This document shows, piece after piece, positions 52,804-62,059 of a stretch of 64,000 bases of DNA (its first letter is position 1; every line of letters starts with the position of its first letter). The translations under genes and the position numbers were made by a program. The DNA lies in NCBI GenBank assembly GCA_003566715.1, contig PXCF01000135.1:1-64000 (forward strand). The letters are read 5' to 3'. This DNA is from Cryomorphaceae bacterium (lineage in GTDB: Bacteria > Bacteroidota > Bacteroidia > Flavobacteriales > Schleiferiaceae). Below the pieces are notes generated by a model. That model was not told where the DNA came from, ran no database searches, and was given only the letters and a program-made list of their open reading frames with translations.

Positions 52804-54063
52804 ATGTTTGCTCTCGTTGACTGCAATAACTTCTATGCTTCTTGTGAACGCATCTTTCGTCCGGACTTAGAAAACAAGCCCATCGTCGTATTGTCTAATA
52901 ACGACGGATGTGTGATTGCCCGCAGCAACGAAGCCAAAGCCCTCAACATTCCCATGGGCGCTCCGGCCTTCGAATACGCCAAAGTATTTGAACGACATGA
53001 CGTCAAGGTGTTCTCGGCCAACTTTGCCCTTTACGGAGACATGAGTAATCGGGTGATGAGCATTTTGAGCGGCTACAGCCCAGACGTTGAAATTTACAGC
53101 ATCGATGAAGCATTCTTGAAGTTCAGTGGTTTTACGCACTTTAATTTAACCGAGCAGGGGCTATCTATGCGGAAGCAAGTGGCGCAGTGGACCGGCATTC
53201 CCATCAGTGTAGGGATTGCGCCCACAAAAGCCCTTTCTAAAGTGGCCAACCGCATTGCTAAGAAGTTTCCGGAACGCACAGAAAGCGTGTACGTTATCGA
53301 TAGCGAAGAAAAGCGCATCAAGGCTCTAAAATGGCTGGCTATTGAAGATGTATGGGGTATAGGGCGAAGACATGCCAAGCGACTAAAAGCATTGCACATT
53401 CACACCGCTCTCGACTTTACCGGCCTTGACGATGCCTGGGTACGCAAGCATATGTCGGTCGTGGGACTGCGACTAAAGCACGAACTACAAGGCTTATGCC
53501 GCCTCGACCTAGAAGAAGTTCAGGCCAAAAAAAGCATTGCCACCACGCGATCGTTTGAAACGCTTTATACCGAGTTTGCGGATCTCAAAGAACGCGTTAC
53601 CACCTTTGCCGTTTCCTGTGCAGAAAAGCTCAGAAAACAGAAAAGTTGCTGCAATGCGTTGACGGTATTTATTCATACCAACCCCTTTCGCTCCGACCTT
53701 CCACAACACAGCAGAAGCGTAACACTTAAACTTCCCTTCGCCACCAATTCCAGTATTGAATTAAGCCAGTTTGCCCTGCAAGCCCTCCGACAAATATTTA
53801 AATCGGGGTACCACTACAAAAAGGCGGGGGTGATTGTCCACGACTTTAGCCCGCACGAGAATCAACAATTAAAATTGTTTGAAAATCGCGATCTGCGCCA
53901 CATTCCGGTAATGGAAGCCATTGACGCAATTAACCAGCGCTTTGGCCAACAAAAAGTGCGCTTGGCGGCACAAGATCAAAAGCGGATATGGAAAATGAAG
54001 CAACAACGACTTTCGCCCTGTTATACCACCAATATCCGTGATGTCATCACCATTAACGTGTGA
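52804..54063 (+). CDS. umuC: Y-family DNA polymerase V catalytic subunit UmuC
   Basis: Error-prone translesion polymerase. Start at ATG 52804 (MFALVDCNNFYASCERIF); the frame upstream is inside umuD. The 419 residues carry metal-binding D6, SIDEAF with the catalytic Asp-Glu pair, the little-finger domain, and a DUF4113 tail (VRLAAQDQKRIWKMKQQRLS). The motif QQLKLF near residue 357 fits a beta-clamp-binding site. Complete and matched with UmuD, implying a working SOS mutagenesis system. Confidence 0.95.
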   Translation: MFALVDCNNFYASCERIFRPDLENKPIVVLSNNDGCVIARSNEAKALNIPMGAPAFEYAKVFERHDVKVFSANFALYGDMSNRVMSILSGYSPDVEIYSIDEAFLKFSGFTHFNLTEQGLSMRKQVAQWTGIPISVGIAPTKALSKVANRIAKKFPERTESVYVIDSEEKRIKALKWLAIEDVWGIGRRHAKRLKALHIHTALDFTGLDDAWVRKHMSVVGLRLKHELQGLCRLDLEEVQAKKSIATTRSFETLYTEFADLKERVTTFAVSCAEKLRKQKSCCNALTVFIHTNPFRSDLPQHSRSVTLKLPFATNSSIELSQFALQALRQIFKSGYHYKKAGVIVHDFSPHENQQLKLFENRDLRHIPVMEAIDAINQRFGQQKVRLAAQDQKRIWKMKQQRLSPCYTTNIRDVITINV

Positions 54064-54127
54064 CGAAATTCCAATGTGACACAACCACCTTTTTGTTGTA
54101 ATTTAGTGCAATAAAATTCATCTGCGA

Positions 54128-56254
54128 ATGAAAGTAAACATATACGCATGCTTGCTCGTTGCTTTGACCATCCCGTATGCCGTTAATGCGCAAAAAATTG
54201 ACTTCAAGGGAGAAAAAGTCTACGTATTTTCTCCAAAAGAAGCCATTGTAGATTTTGAAGCACACATTCAACACTTAGAAGCACCGGCACCTGGAGGTGA
54301 CACCTATCGCGGCTATTTACGCGAGCAGAGAAAAAAGGTGGCCGAAACACACCCGCCAAGACCACCACGCAAAACCTTTCAAATGAGAGACAGCACACTG
54401 AACCCCTTTGTTGAATGGGGGCAGCGTAAGTTTCGTGTCTTTAGAAACGGCGTTGAGCAAACCATTGTGGGTGGCATACCTAATGACAACACCTTAGCCA
54501 TCAGCAACGGCGGCATCATGCTTTCTGCCATCAACTCGTTGGTATACGCCTACGACACAAAAAACGATACCAACTTATTTGAAAACTTCACCGTTCCGTT
54601 ATCTCAATACGCACCCCCAACGGGCTCTGGAAACTTTTTCTACGACCCCAAACTGCAGTATGACCCGGAAGCCGATCGATTCATACTAACCTTTCTCGCA
54701 AACAATCAACCAAGTAATTCATTTCTCATCTTTGCATTTTCTTCGACCAATGACCCACGCGATGATTGGCACGTATACCGATTGCCGGGAAATCCACTCG
54801 ACAACAACCGTTGGACAGACTTTCCTTGTTTATCCGTTACTAAAGACGAAGTGATATATACCGCCAATCTCATCATACCAGATACCAGTTGGCAAGCAGG
54901 TTTCGACGGGAGTGTAATATGGCAAATTGACAAACACGCAGGATTTAATGGCGAAGATAGTCTACCGGCAAGATTATGGCACGACGTTAGACACAACGGG
55001 CGGTTTGTGAGAAACTTACATCCCGTCAATGGCGCCGAAGGTATTGCTGATGATGTTTACTTATTGTCTAACCGAAACTTTGACATAGCCAACGACACCT
55101 TTTTTGTCGCGCACCTTCAAGGCTCTTTATACGATGATGACGCAACTCTCACGGTAAAAGCCGCTGTAAGCAATAAGCCTTACGGACTTTCGCCTAATGG
55201 CCGACAGGCCAATTCTGATCCGAACGACCCAACCGACGGTTTGGATATCAACGACTCTCGTGTGCTGGGGGCGTTTTTAGAAAGTAATCGCATTCAATTT
55301 GTGGGCAACAGTGTAAATCCGGAAACAGGCTTGGCCGCCATCTACCACGGATTTGTAGAAAATCCCGATGGTGCCCCTAAAGTGACCGGGAATATCATTG
55401 GTCACGATACCAGAGACTTGGGATACCCCAACATCGCATGGACCGGCCAACAAAACCGGCAAGCTCAGGCTATCATTGGTTTTAACCACACCTCTCCTAC
55501 CGATTTTGCCGGTGTGAGTGCCATCTATTTTTCGAACGACTCCAAATACTCGGAAATTATTGAGTTAAAAGCTGGACTCGATTATGTCAGTCGCATTCCA
55601 GGTACATACGACCGCTGGGGAGATTACTTCGGTCTGCAGCGTGTTTACAACGAGCCGGAAGTTGTCTATTCTGCAGGGTTTTACGGCATCGGCTCTCCGG
55701 GAGGAATAAAACCCAGCGGAACGTGGTTTAATCGTTTGGTAAGTCCGGATACATCTAGAATGTTTGTACGTATTAACCCAATTAAAACAGGAGCCATTTG
55801 TGAAGGCGAATGTGAGGCCTTGGTTACCAATGGCAAAGCACCATACACCTACAATTGGCTGTCACACAATATCGATGACGGCAATGAAGTTTTACAAGAT
55901 GTCTGTAGAGCCGATACCGTTGTTTTAGAGGTGATCGACAGCAGAGGCACCCGTGTTTTAGATACCCTGATAATGCCTCTTTTTGAAGCAGATTATGAAC
56001 CGATGGCCTATCCCAATCCGTTCAGTGATAGAATTGCCATTCAATTCAATATGCCTGAGCGTGCTGAAGTGAGTATCTATCTCTATCACGTATCTGGTCA
56101 AATTGTAAAAGAAATCATTAGAAGGCCGGTAAAGGAAGGTTTAAATGAATTTTCTTTTCGCACCGCTCCACTTACGCCCGGACAATATGTGATTCGAGCG
56201 TTTAGTAACGACGACGAATTGTTTGTTAAGAAAATTACCAAACCTGCTTACTAA
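54128..56254 (+). CDS. Large T9SS-secreted protein with type-A sorting domain, function unknown
   Basis: A 708-residue exported protein. Signal peptide MKVNIYACLLVALTIPYAVN ending in A before QK. The long central part (about 100-540) is beta-rich with NGGIMLSAINSLVYAYD, DPKLQYDPEADRFILTFLAN and NNRWTDFPCLSVTKDEVIYT, looking like a beta-propeller. Residues about 550-620 look Ig-like, with a Cys pair in ICEGECEALVTNG. The C-terminus is a T9SS type-A sorting domain (MAYPNPFSDRIAIQFNMPER ... GQYVIRAFSNDDELFVKKI). No catalytic motif recognised. Located after umuC with a 64-bp gap. Confidence 0.85.
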   Translation: MKVNIYACLLVALTIPYAVNAQKIDFKGEKVYVFSPKEAIVDFEAHIQHLEAPAPGGDTYRGYLREQRKKVAETHPPRPPRKTFQMRDSTLNPFVEWGQRKFRVFRNGVEQTIVGGIPNDNTLAISNGGIMLSAINSLVYAYDTKNDTNLFENFTVPLSQYAPPTGSGNFFYDPKLQYDPEADRFILTFLANNQPSNSFLIFAFSSTNDPRDDWHVYRLPGNPLDNNRWTDFPCLSVTKDEVIYTANLIIPDTSWQAGFDGSVIWQIDKHAGFNGEDSLPARLWHDVRHNGRFVRNLHPVNGAEGIADDVYLLSNRNFDIANDTFFVAHLQGSLYDDDATLTVKAAVSNKPYGLSPNGRQANSDPNDPTDGLDINDSRVLGAFLESNRIQFVGNSVNPETGLAAIYHGFVENPDGAPKVTGNIIGHDTRDLGYPNIAWTGQQNRQAQAIIGFNHTSPTDFAGVSAIYFSNDSKYSEIIELKAGLDYVSRIPGTYDRWGDYFGLQRVYNEPEVVYSAGFYGIGSPGGIKPSGTWFNRLVSPDTSRMFVRINPIKTGAICEGECEALVTNGKAPYTYNWLSHNIDDGNEVLQDVCRADTVVLEVIDSRGTRVLDTLIMPLFEADYEPMAYPNPFSDRIAIQFNMPERAEVSIYLYHVSGQIVKEIIRRPVKEGLNEFSFRTAPLTPGQYVIRAFSNDDELFVKKITKPAY

Positions 56255-56274
56255 AAAGACGTTTTTAAACGTCC
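56253..56274 (-). terminator. Intrinsic terminator overlapping the end of the YopX-domain gene
   Basis: On the minus strand GACGTTT and AAACGTC pair around AA and are followed by TTTTT. It overlaps the last codons of the gene on that strand. Confidence 0.55.
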
Positions 56275-56672
56275 TCTAACCCCAGGTGGTTCATTATATT
56301 TGGGTTGAGAAAAAGGTACGAATACACCTCTAAATCAGAGTATTTAAACAGGTTTATGCCTTCAATGGCAAAGGGGATAAAACCAGTTGTATTGATACGC
56401 TTAATGCCAAAACACTTATCTTTGGTATTCCAGAGAATCACCCCTTCTTCTTTTCCATCTTCCGGTGTTAAAACAAAGCGCACTATGTCCCATTCATAAA
56501 TGGGTGTTTTATTCTTGTCGTAGAACCCTGTAAACTCATCAATTTGCTTGTGACCTATAGACTGACCGTTCCACCAAAATTCATTCTTGGAGTAAAAAAC
56601 CATTCTTGTGGATACCTCTCTTTTGTATCCAACAATTTTTTCATCTATGCGTAAACGAAATCGCTTTTCCAT
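56265..56672 (-). CDS. YopX-domain protein
   Basis: A 135-residue protein with the YopX fold known from phages: IDEFTGFYDKNKTPIYEWDI followed by VRFVL matches the family's Q-TGL-DKNG-EIYEGDIV block, and the C-terminal VYSYLFLNPNIM parallels -GNIYENPEL. The usual YEGD is YEWD. The neighbours are ordinary chromosomal genes, so it is probably a domesticated phage gene or an isolated remnant. YopX function is not known. Confidence 0.75.
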   Translation of the reverse strand: MEKRFRLRIDEKIVGYKREVSTRMVFYSKNEFWWNGQSIGHKQIDEFTGFYDKNKTPIYEWDIVRFVLTPEDGKEEGVILWNTKDKCFGIKRINTTGFIPFAIEGINLFKYSDLEVYSYLFLNPNIMNHLGLEDV

Positions 56673-56725
56673 ATGTCATTAACAAAGAAATAACTGTATC
56701 GTTTAAAAAACCATTCTTTGATTGC

Positions 56726-58069
56726 CTATTGCAACCAAGCCTGCGGATCTAGTACTTCCATATCACGCCAAATTTCGAAGTGCAGCTGGGTTTTTCCGGA
56801 TTCTTCGTCGGAATAAATCTTACCCAATTTTTGTCCAATTTTCACTTTATCGCCTTTGGACACATAAATATCGGTAAGGTTGCTGTAAACTGTAAAGTAA
56901 TTTCCGTGACTGATGAGTACTGCCTTATTGGCTCCGGGGATACGTACAATTCTCGTGACCTCTCCATCAAATACTGCCTTGGCATCAGAACCCTTTTGCG
57001 TAGCGATATCAATCCCCTTATTATCAATGACCACCTGCTTGGCAACGGGGTGATTCTGTCGGCCAAACCGGTTGATTACCAATCCGCGTTCAACCGGCCA
57101 TGGCAATTTCTTTTGATTGGCATTAAAGTTTGCCGCCAATTGCTGACTCTCAACCGTCAAACTTGGCAACGACTCCTCTGGTGATTTATCACCTGCAGCT
57201 TCACGCTCTTTTCGCTTTTTCGCAATTATATCTCTCAATAAAGCGTTGGATGTTTTGGAAGAAAAATCACGACCCTTTACCAATCCAATGGATTGAGCAT
57301 CTTTTTCCAATGAACGCCTCTCGGCCTCTTCTTTGGCTCTCTTTATTTCGGCGGCAATCATTCGTTCAATTTCTTTATTCAACTGATCGCGCTGTTGCTG
57401 CTTCTTTTTAATATCAGATTCTATTTCTTTTTCCTTACCCTTAAAAGATGCCAATTGTTCTTCTTGCTGTTTTTTCTCTAGCTGAAGAGATTCTTTTTCA
57501 TTTTTTTGACGTTCAACTACCCTGGTTTTTTCTTGCTGTTTACGTAGAATTTCTTCGCGTTGTTTGGCAATTAGTGCCTGTGTTTCTTTAATTCGCTCAA
57601 TCTGTTGCTGCCTTGCCTTGGCAATTTGTTTGAGGTACTGTATCCGTTTGGCCGCTTGAAATACATCACGAGAACTCAAGATGAACATCATCAACGTTGT
57701 ATTGCTTCGTTGCGCATACGCTTTGCGAATCATATCTGCGTAAACTTGCTGTTGCAGCGCCAAATGCTCTTGAAGCTCACTGAAACGCTTTTCTTGTAGT
57801 TCTGCCTCATCCTGGAGCATGATGATTTCTTTACTTAAGGTTCTGATCAACTGCTCTCGAATGCGCAGTTTTTGATTCAGTGCCTCCAATGACGATAAAC
57901 TTTCTTTTCTATCATCACGCATTTCTCTCAAAATGACATTGGCCAATTTAATTTCATCTTCTAAACGCGTTTTCTGCTCTTGTAGCTTTTCTTTGGACTG
58001 ACCAAAGGTGCCCAAAGAGAAAACTAAGAACAGAAGCAAATAAAAGGACTTATAAAGACTTGTATCCAC
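56726..58069 (-). CDS. EnvC-like murein hydrolase activator with degenerate LytM domain
   Basis: Likely activates amidases for cell separation. The 447 residues have a signal peptide (SFYLLLFLVFSLGTFG), a long coiled coil at about 25-280 and a C-terminal M23/LytM domain at about 325-445 (LPWPVERGLVINRFGRQNHP, GIDIATQKGSDAKAVFDGEV, GKTQLHFEIWRD). The zinc ligands are not intact. HxxxD reads NKGID, with Asn for His, and the HxH motif reads QLH. This fits EnvC/NlpD-type activators that no longer cut peptidoglycan themselves. It follows the DUF4292 gene with a 20-bp overlap. Confidence 0.88.
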   Translation of the reverse strand: MDTSLYKSFYLLLFLVFSLGTFGQSKEKLQEQKTRLEDEIKLANVILREMRDDRKESLSSLEALNQKLRIREQLIRTLSKEIIMLQDEAELQEKRFSELQEHLALQQQVYADMIRKAYAQRSNTTLMMFILSSRDVFQAAKRIQYLKQIAKARQQQIERIKETQALIAKQREEILRKQQEKTRVVERQKNEKESLQLEKKQQEEQLASFKGKEKEIESDIKKKQQQRDQLNKEIERMIAAEIKRAKEEAERRSLEKDAQSIGLVKGRDFSSKTSNALLRDIIAKKRKEREAAGDKSPEESLPSLTVESQQLAANFNANQKKLPWPVERGLVINRFGRQNHPVAKQVVIDNKGIDIATQKGSDAKAVFDGEVTRIVRIPGANKAVLISHGNYFTVYSNLTDIYVSKGDKVKIGQKLGKIYSDEESGKTQLHFEIWRDMEVLDPQAWLQ

Positions 58070-58832
58070 GGGGTATGGTAAAAGGAAATGATATTGCTGA
58101 TTGACTGTCTATTTGATCAAAAGAGATTTCCAACTCCACATCTTGTCCATTGACAACGGTGGAAAAAATCAACACTTCGGGTATGGTCGAAGAGGTATTC
58201 CGATAGGTAGCCGACAGACCCTGTTTTTCTTTAGGGAAATTGACACTCTGCTGGATTAATGAATGGTTATCTGCATCAAACCACATGGTTATAACTCTCT
58301 CCGAACTGTTTTTTACGAATATCCAAGCGCCTTCATCCTTGGCAATTTGCTTGATATTTTTGGGCAACTCCATTGGTCTTCCGGTAATCATGGCTTGTAA
58401 GTCATGAAAACCTACCGGACCATCAATGAGTTTTTGTAATTCAGCAACCGATCCTGTTAAATATGTTTTATCAAGTTTGTTGTAGAACTGTACGCTATCC
58501 CGGGTTACCATAAGTCGGGCCACTTTTATACCGAGTAGATTTGCACTTACATCAATCCAAATAACACTATCTACTCTATGTCTTAGATCGATCTTAAAAC
58601 CTTGCCCAATGCCCACGCCTTTCAACTTTCCTTTTCCTCTTGCCTGAACGGTGCTTACGGGTAAATTTGCTTGATTAATGGCAGGTAGCACGTCTATCAA
58701 TTCGATAGGAACATCATCATCTACAGTTTTCTTTTTGGATTTACAGGCATTGGCAATCATCATTACGGTCAATGAAACAACCATGACACGAGCGACCATT
58801 TGTTGGGTTATCTTCAAACTCATCGATCTCAT
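58050..58832 (-). CDS. DUF4292 lipoprotein
   Basis: A 260-residue lipoprotein (N-terminal hydrophobic stretch up to MIANAC, lipidated Cys30; a start at M4 or M12 is possible). The DUF4292 body is clear: GKLKGVGIGQGFKIDLRHRV, IWIDVSANLLGIKVARLMVT, DSVQFYNKLDKTYLTG. It is a LolA/LolB-like beta fold. In Bacteroidota it often sits between a TPR gene and an EnvC-like gene, as here, suggesting an envelope role. Its ATG overlaps the TPR stop (ATGA). Confidence 0.88.
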   Translation of the reverse strand: MRSMSLKITQQMVARVMVVSLTVMMIANACKSKKKTVDDDVPIELIDVLPAINQANLPVSTVQARGKGKLKGVGIGQGFKIDLRHRVDSVIWIDVSANLLGIKVARLMVTRDSVQFYNKLDKTYLTGSVAELQKLIDGPVGFHDLQAMITGRPMELPKNIKQIAKDEGAWIFVKNSSERVITMWFDADNHSLIQQSVNFPKEKQGLSATYRNTSSTIPEVLIFSTVVNGQDVELEISFDQIDSQSAISFPFTIPRGYKSL

Positions 58833-60559
58833 TTCTGATCAATTTTTTTCTGAAGTTCATCTTCATTACCACCAAACTCTATGGCTTTTTTCCATTCCAC
58901 CACTGCTTTGTCTTTTTCACCTAAGGCATTGAGTATATCTCCATAATGTTCTCTTACCTCAGGGTCGTCGGCACCGCCTAAATCCACAACACGCTCTAAG
59001 ATATTTCTCGCTTCTTTGAATTCTCCTTTCTTGAAGAGTACCCACGCCCAAGTATCGAGATATACGGGATTATTAACCGATATATTGTTGCTTTTCACGG
59101 TCATTTCCAAAGCTTTATCCAACTTCTCACCTCTTACCGAAAGATAGTAGGCATAATTATTTAAGGTCAGGGCATCTTTGGGGTTATTTTTTAAATAGGC
59201 ATCGAAATGGTGATCACTTGCTTCGTAAAAACCAGCACGATGATTGGCTTCTCCGAGTAAGCGATGAAATTCATTTTTTAGTTCCAAATTGCCAAAAGTA
59301 ATGTCTAGTCCTTCTTGTAAAATGACCGTAGCCATACTGTCTTGACCTGTTTCCATAAGCCCTACACCGGCAAAGTAATGAAATTGATTTTGATTTGGAT
59401 AATAGGTAACAGCCTCTTTGCCAAATTGTGCCAATTCTTCAAAATCCAGTCTTTCTAAATGTATACGCAATATTTGCATGTACACCTCTTTTTTTCTACC
59501 GCCTTCTAATTCCAAAGCCCGCTTGTACGATTTTAATGCTTTATCCACATCTTGTATCGAAATATAGTAGTCGCCATAAAGTGCTTGAATTTTAGGAGAA
59601 TTGGGGTGAAATTTCTCCGCGTAAAGCAACATATCTTCGATGTTGGATTTAAGCTCTGGTGCTCTCGTAGAAGCATTGATGGTAGACAAGATAACATCTA
59701 GTCTAACATCCTCTTCCACGTCCGGACTTCTCATACCTTCACGCAAATGATACATGAAAGCTTCTATATCGTTCTTTTGGCGATATATTTCTGCTAAATT
59801 AAAATGAGCTCTCGGTTCACCCGGCTCGTACTCTAAGAGCATCTCAAAGGCGTCTATGGCTTTATCTGATTTGTTGTTGGCACGGTAAAAATTGGCCAAT
59901 ACGCCCCAAAACTGAGGTACATCTGGATATGCTTTTACCAATTTCTTTAATTCACGTTCGGCTTTTTTTGGCTTATTTGCGGCCAACCATATATTCTTTT
60001 TCCTCTCGGCCAAATCGGGAATGACACCATAGGATTTCTCTATTCGATTAAGGGTTTTAATGGCCTTTTTATAATTCCCTAACGCCGCTTGTGATTCGCT
60101 AATTTTTAAATCATACTCGAGGTCATTGTCGTCTAATCTCTTTAATTCTTCCAAAACAACGATGCGGTCTTCCCACATTTCATTCATTCGCAGCAAGGTA
60201 GAAAAGTGACGTAGCATCCAAATATTTGATGGTTCAAGTTCTACCGCTTTATACGCGTGGTGCAGGGCCTCATCGACATCTCCTTCTTCAGTCAATACTT
60301 TTGACAACTCGAAGTGCACGATGGCTTCGTCATCGTAAACATCTAAAGCTTCTCGTAATTTTTTTATTTGCTTTTGAGGGTTTTCCGTAGCTCTTGCAGT
60401 AAAGGCATCAAATAAACGATCTTCAAACAACAATCGCTTGCTATCTTCACGCCCGTCTCTACTTGTATCGGCAAGAGTTACGGGTGGATTTTGAGCAAAA
60501 CCGATTGCTGCAAAAGCAAGAAAGAAAACTGTAAAAACGTACTTACCCTTTGGATTCAT
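58829..60559 (-). CDS. Secreted TPR protein of the envelope cluster
   Basis: Start set at ATG 60559 (MNPKGKYVFTVFFLAFAAIG, cut before or after FAQ), which gives a normal signal peptide; the ATG at 60586 is upstream of it. The 576 residues are mostly tetratricopeptide repeats: VHFELSKVLTEEGDVDEALH, LANFYRANNKSDKAIDAFEM, ALYGDYYISIQDVDKALKSY, HYGDILNALGEKDKAVVEWK. It is probably a periplasmic scaffold. It overlaps the nucleotidyltransferase gene by 17 bases and the DUF4292 gene by 4. Confidence 0.9.
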   Translation of the reverse strand: MNPKGKYVFTVFFLAFAAIGFAQNPPVTLADTSRDGREDSKRLLFEDRLFDAFTARATENPQKQIKKLREALDVYDDEAIVHFELSKVLTEEGDVDEALHHAYKAVELEPSNIWMLRHFSTLLRMNEMWEDRIVVLEELKRLDDNDLEYDLKISESQAALGNYKKAIKTLNRIEKSYGVIPDLAERKKNIWLAANKPKKAERELKKLVKAYPDVPQFWGVLANFYRANNKSDKAIDAFEMLLEYEPGEPRAHFNLAEIYRQKNDIEAFMYHLREGMRSPDVEEDVRLDVILSTINASTRAPELKSNIEDMLLYAEKFHPNSPKIQALYGDYYISIQDVDKALKSYKRALELEGGRKKEVYMQILRIHLERLDFEELAQFGKEAVTYYPNQNQFHYFAGVGLMETGQDSMATVILQEGLDITFGNLELKNEFHRLLGEANHRAGFYEASDHHFDAYLKNNPKDALTLNNYAYYLSVRGEKLDKALEMTVKSNNISVNNPVYLDTWAWVLFKKGEFKEARNILERVVDLGGADDPEVREHYGDILNALGEKDKAVVEWKKAIEFGGNEDELQKKIDQK

Positions 60560-61562
60560 ATACCATTTGTGTGTAATCGCCAACACTTAGACGGTTCCAT
60601 CTACCATCGACGTGTGCATTATTTCCAATCATTGACTCAGTCAAACAAATATTCTGGACAACACTATGGCTCATAACCATACTGTGATCTATTACTACCT
60701 CATTAAGCTCTGAATTGCTGCCAATAGAGACATAAGGTCCAACGGTGCAATTATTAAGCCGAACATTTTCCCCAATAAAACACGGCTCGATAATCTTTGT
60801 GTTGCTTTGCTCTAAAGAGGGGTGGATAAGTGTTTCTTTGTCTTTTACAAACCCTAATATCATTTGATTGGTCTGTAATACAACCGCTTTGTTGCCACAA
60901 TCCATCCAATCTTTAACCACACCTGTTTTAAATCGCTGCCCTTTGTTCTTCATGTTTTCAAGCGCATCCGTGATGGAGTACTCCCCTTTGTGGGTGATTT
61001 TGTTGTCTATCAAGTACTGCAATTCACTACGCAAGTTTTCGCCGTCGCGGAAAAAGTAAATACCTATGATGGCCTCATTGGAAACAAATGTTTGTGGCTT
61101 TTCAACAAAGTCGGTAATCACGCCAGCGGCATCCATTTTCACTACGCCAAATGCACTCGGGTCCTCAACTTCTTTGGTCCAAATAACGCCATCCGCAGAT
61201 GTGTCGAGCGTGAAATCTGCACGAAAAAGGGTATCGGCGAAGGCAACCACCACCGAACCACGGAGCACCTCTTTGGCACACAAAATGGCATGTGCTGTGC
61301 CCAGCGGGGAATCTTGATAAAATATATGGCCATTTGCACCCAGTGATTGGGCAATGGTGAGAAGTTCTTCTTCTACTTCTTTTCCAAAATCACCAATGAT
61401 AAAGGCAATATCTTCTACTGTTTCTTTGCTAATATCGGCAATGTCTTCCACCAATCGTTGCACGACCGGTTTACCGGCTATAGGAGTAAGCGGCTTGGGT
61501 ACTGTTAGTGTATGAGGTCTTAGTCGGGAACCTCGTCCGGCCATAGGAACAATAATTTTCAT
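60543..61562 (-). CDS. Sugar-phosphate nucleotidyltransferase (RmlA/GlmU-like)
   Basis: Makes an NDP-sugar from sugar-1-phosphate. The 339 residues have the N-terminal signature IVPMAGRGSRLRPHTLTVPK PL, the DTLFRADF segment, VEKPQTFVSNEAIIGIYFF and GVVKDWMDCGNK. A C-terminal left-handed beta-helix follows at about 250-335 (IIEPCFIGENVRLNNCTVGP, MIGNNAHVDGRWNRLSVGD). No acetyltransferase motif is certain, so the exact sugar is unknown. Likely feeds surface polysaccharide or cell-wall synthesis with the nearby flippase. Confidence 0.9.
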   Translation of the reverse strand: MKIIVPMAGRGSRLRPHTLTVPKPLTPIAGKPVVQRLVEDIADISKETVEDIAFIIGDFGKEVEEELLTIAQSLGANGHIFYQDSPLGTAHAILCAKEVLRGSVVVAFADTLFRADFTLDTSADGVIWTKEVEDPSAFGVVKMDAAGVITDFVEKPQTFVSNEAIIGIYFFRDGENLRSELQYLIDNKITHKGEYSITDALENMKNKGQRFKTGVVKDWMDCGNKAVVLQTNQMILGFVKDKETLIHPSLEQSNTKIIEPCFIGENVRLNNCTVGPYVSIGSNSELNEVVIDHSMVMSHSVVQNICLTESMIGNNAHVDGRWNRLSVGDYTQMVYESKG

Positions 61563-61615
61563 AAGAATGAGTAGTTATGAGTTAATGTTAAATTATTTCA
61601 ATGCACAGAGGTTGG

Positions 61616-62059
61616 TTAAAGTCCGGTGTGTCCAAAACCGCCATCACCTCTGCTTGTTTGGTCGAGTTCATCAACTTGATGCCAATTTACGCGTTCATAC
61701 TTTGCCACAACCATTTGTGCTATTCGGTCTCCACTTTGAACCGTGAAGTTTTCTTTGCCATGGTTGATTAATATAACGCCCACATCTCCACGATAGTCAG
61801 CGTCAATGGTGCCTGGCGCATTTAGTACGGTGACCCCCTTTTTCAAAGCCAATCCACTACGCGGGCGAACTTGTGCTTCAAGTCCTTCAGAAAGAGCCAA
61901 GTGCAAACCGGTGGGGATCAGTTTCCACTCACCTGGAGCAATGACCACATCGCCATTAGGCAGCCAAGCACATAAATCCATTCCGGCCGATTGCACAGTT
62001 TGGTATACCGGCATGGGATTGGCGGAATTATTTATGATGCGAATTGTGTTGTTATCCAT
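61616..62059 (-). CDS. dut: Deoxyuridine 5'-triphosphate nucleotidohydrolase
   Basis: Hydrolyses dUTP to dUMP and PPi, keeping uracil out of DNA. The 147 residues carry all five motifs: AGMDL, RPRSGLALKKGV, NAPGTIDADYRGDVGVILIN, GDRIAQMVV, and RGDGGFGHTGL at the C-terminus. Trimeric type. Its start overlaps the flippase gene end by 8 bases. Confidence 0.97.
   Translation of the reverse strand: MDNNTIRIINNSANPMPVYQTVQSAGMDLCAWLPNGDVVIAPGEWKLIPTGLHLALSEGLEAQVRPRSGLALKKGVTVLNAPGTIDADYRGDVGVILINHGKENFTVQSGDRIAQMVVAKYERVNWHQVDELDQTSRGDGGFGHTGL

Noticed and set aside
50064-56672. Prophage or defence island suggested by AlbA_2, umuDC and YopX
   Set aside because: No integrase, structural phage genes, restriction enzymes or attachment repeats are present and neighbours are housekeeping genes.
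56726-58069. Active M23 endopeptidase
   Set aside because: The first zinc-ligand His is Asn and the HxH motif is QLH, so catalysis is unlikely.
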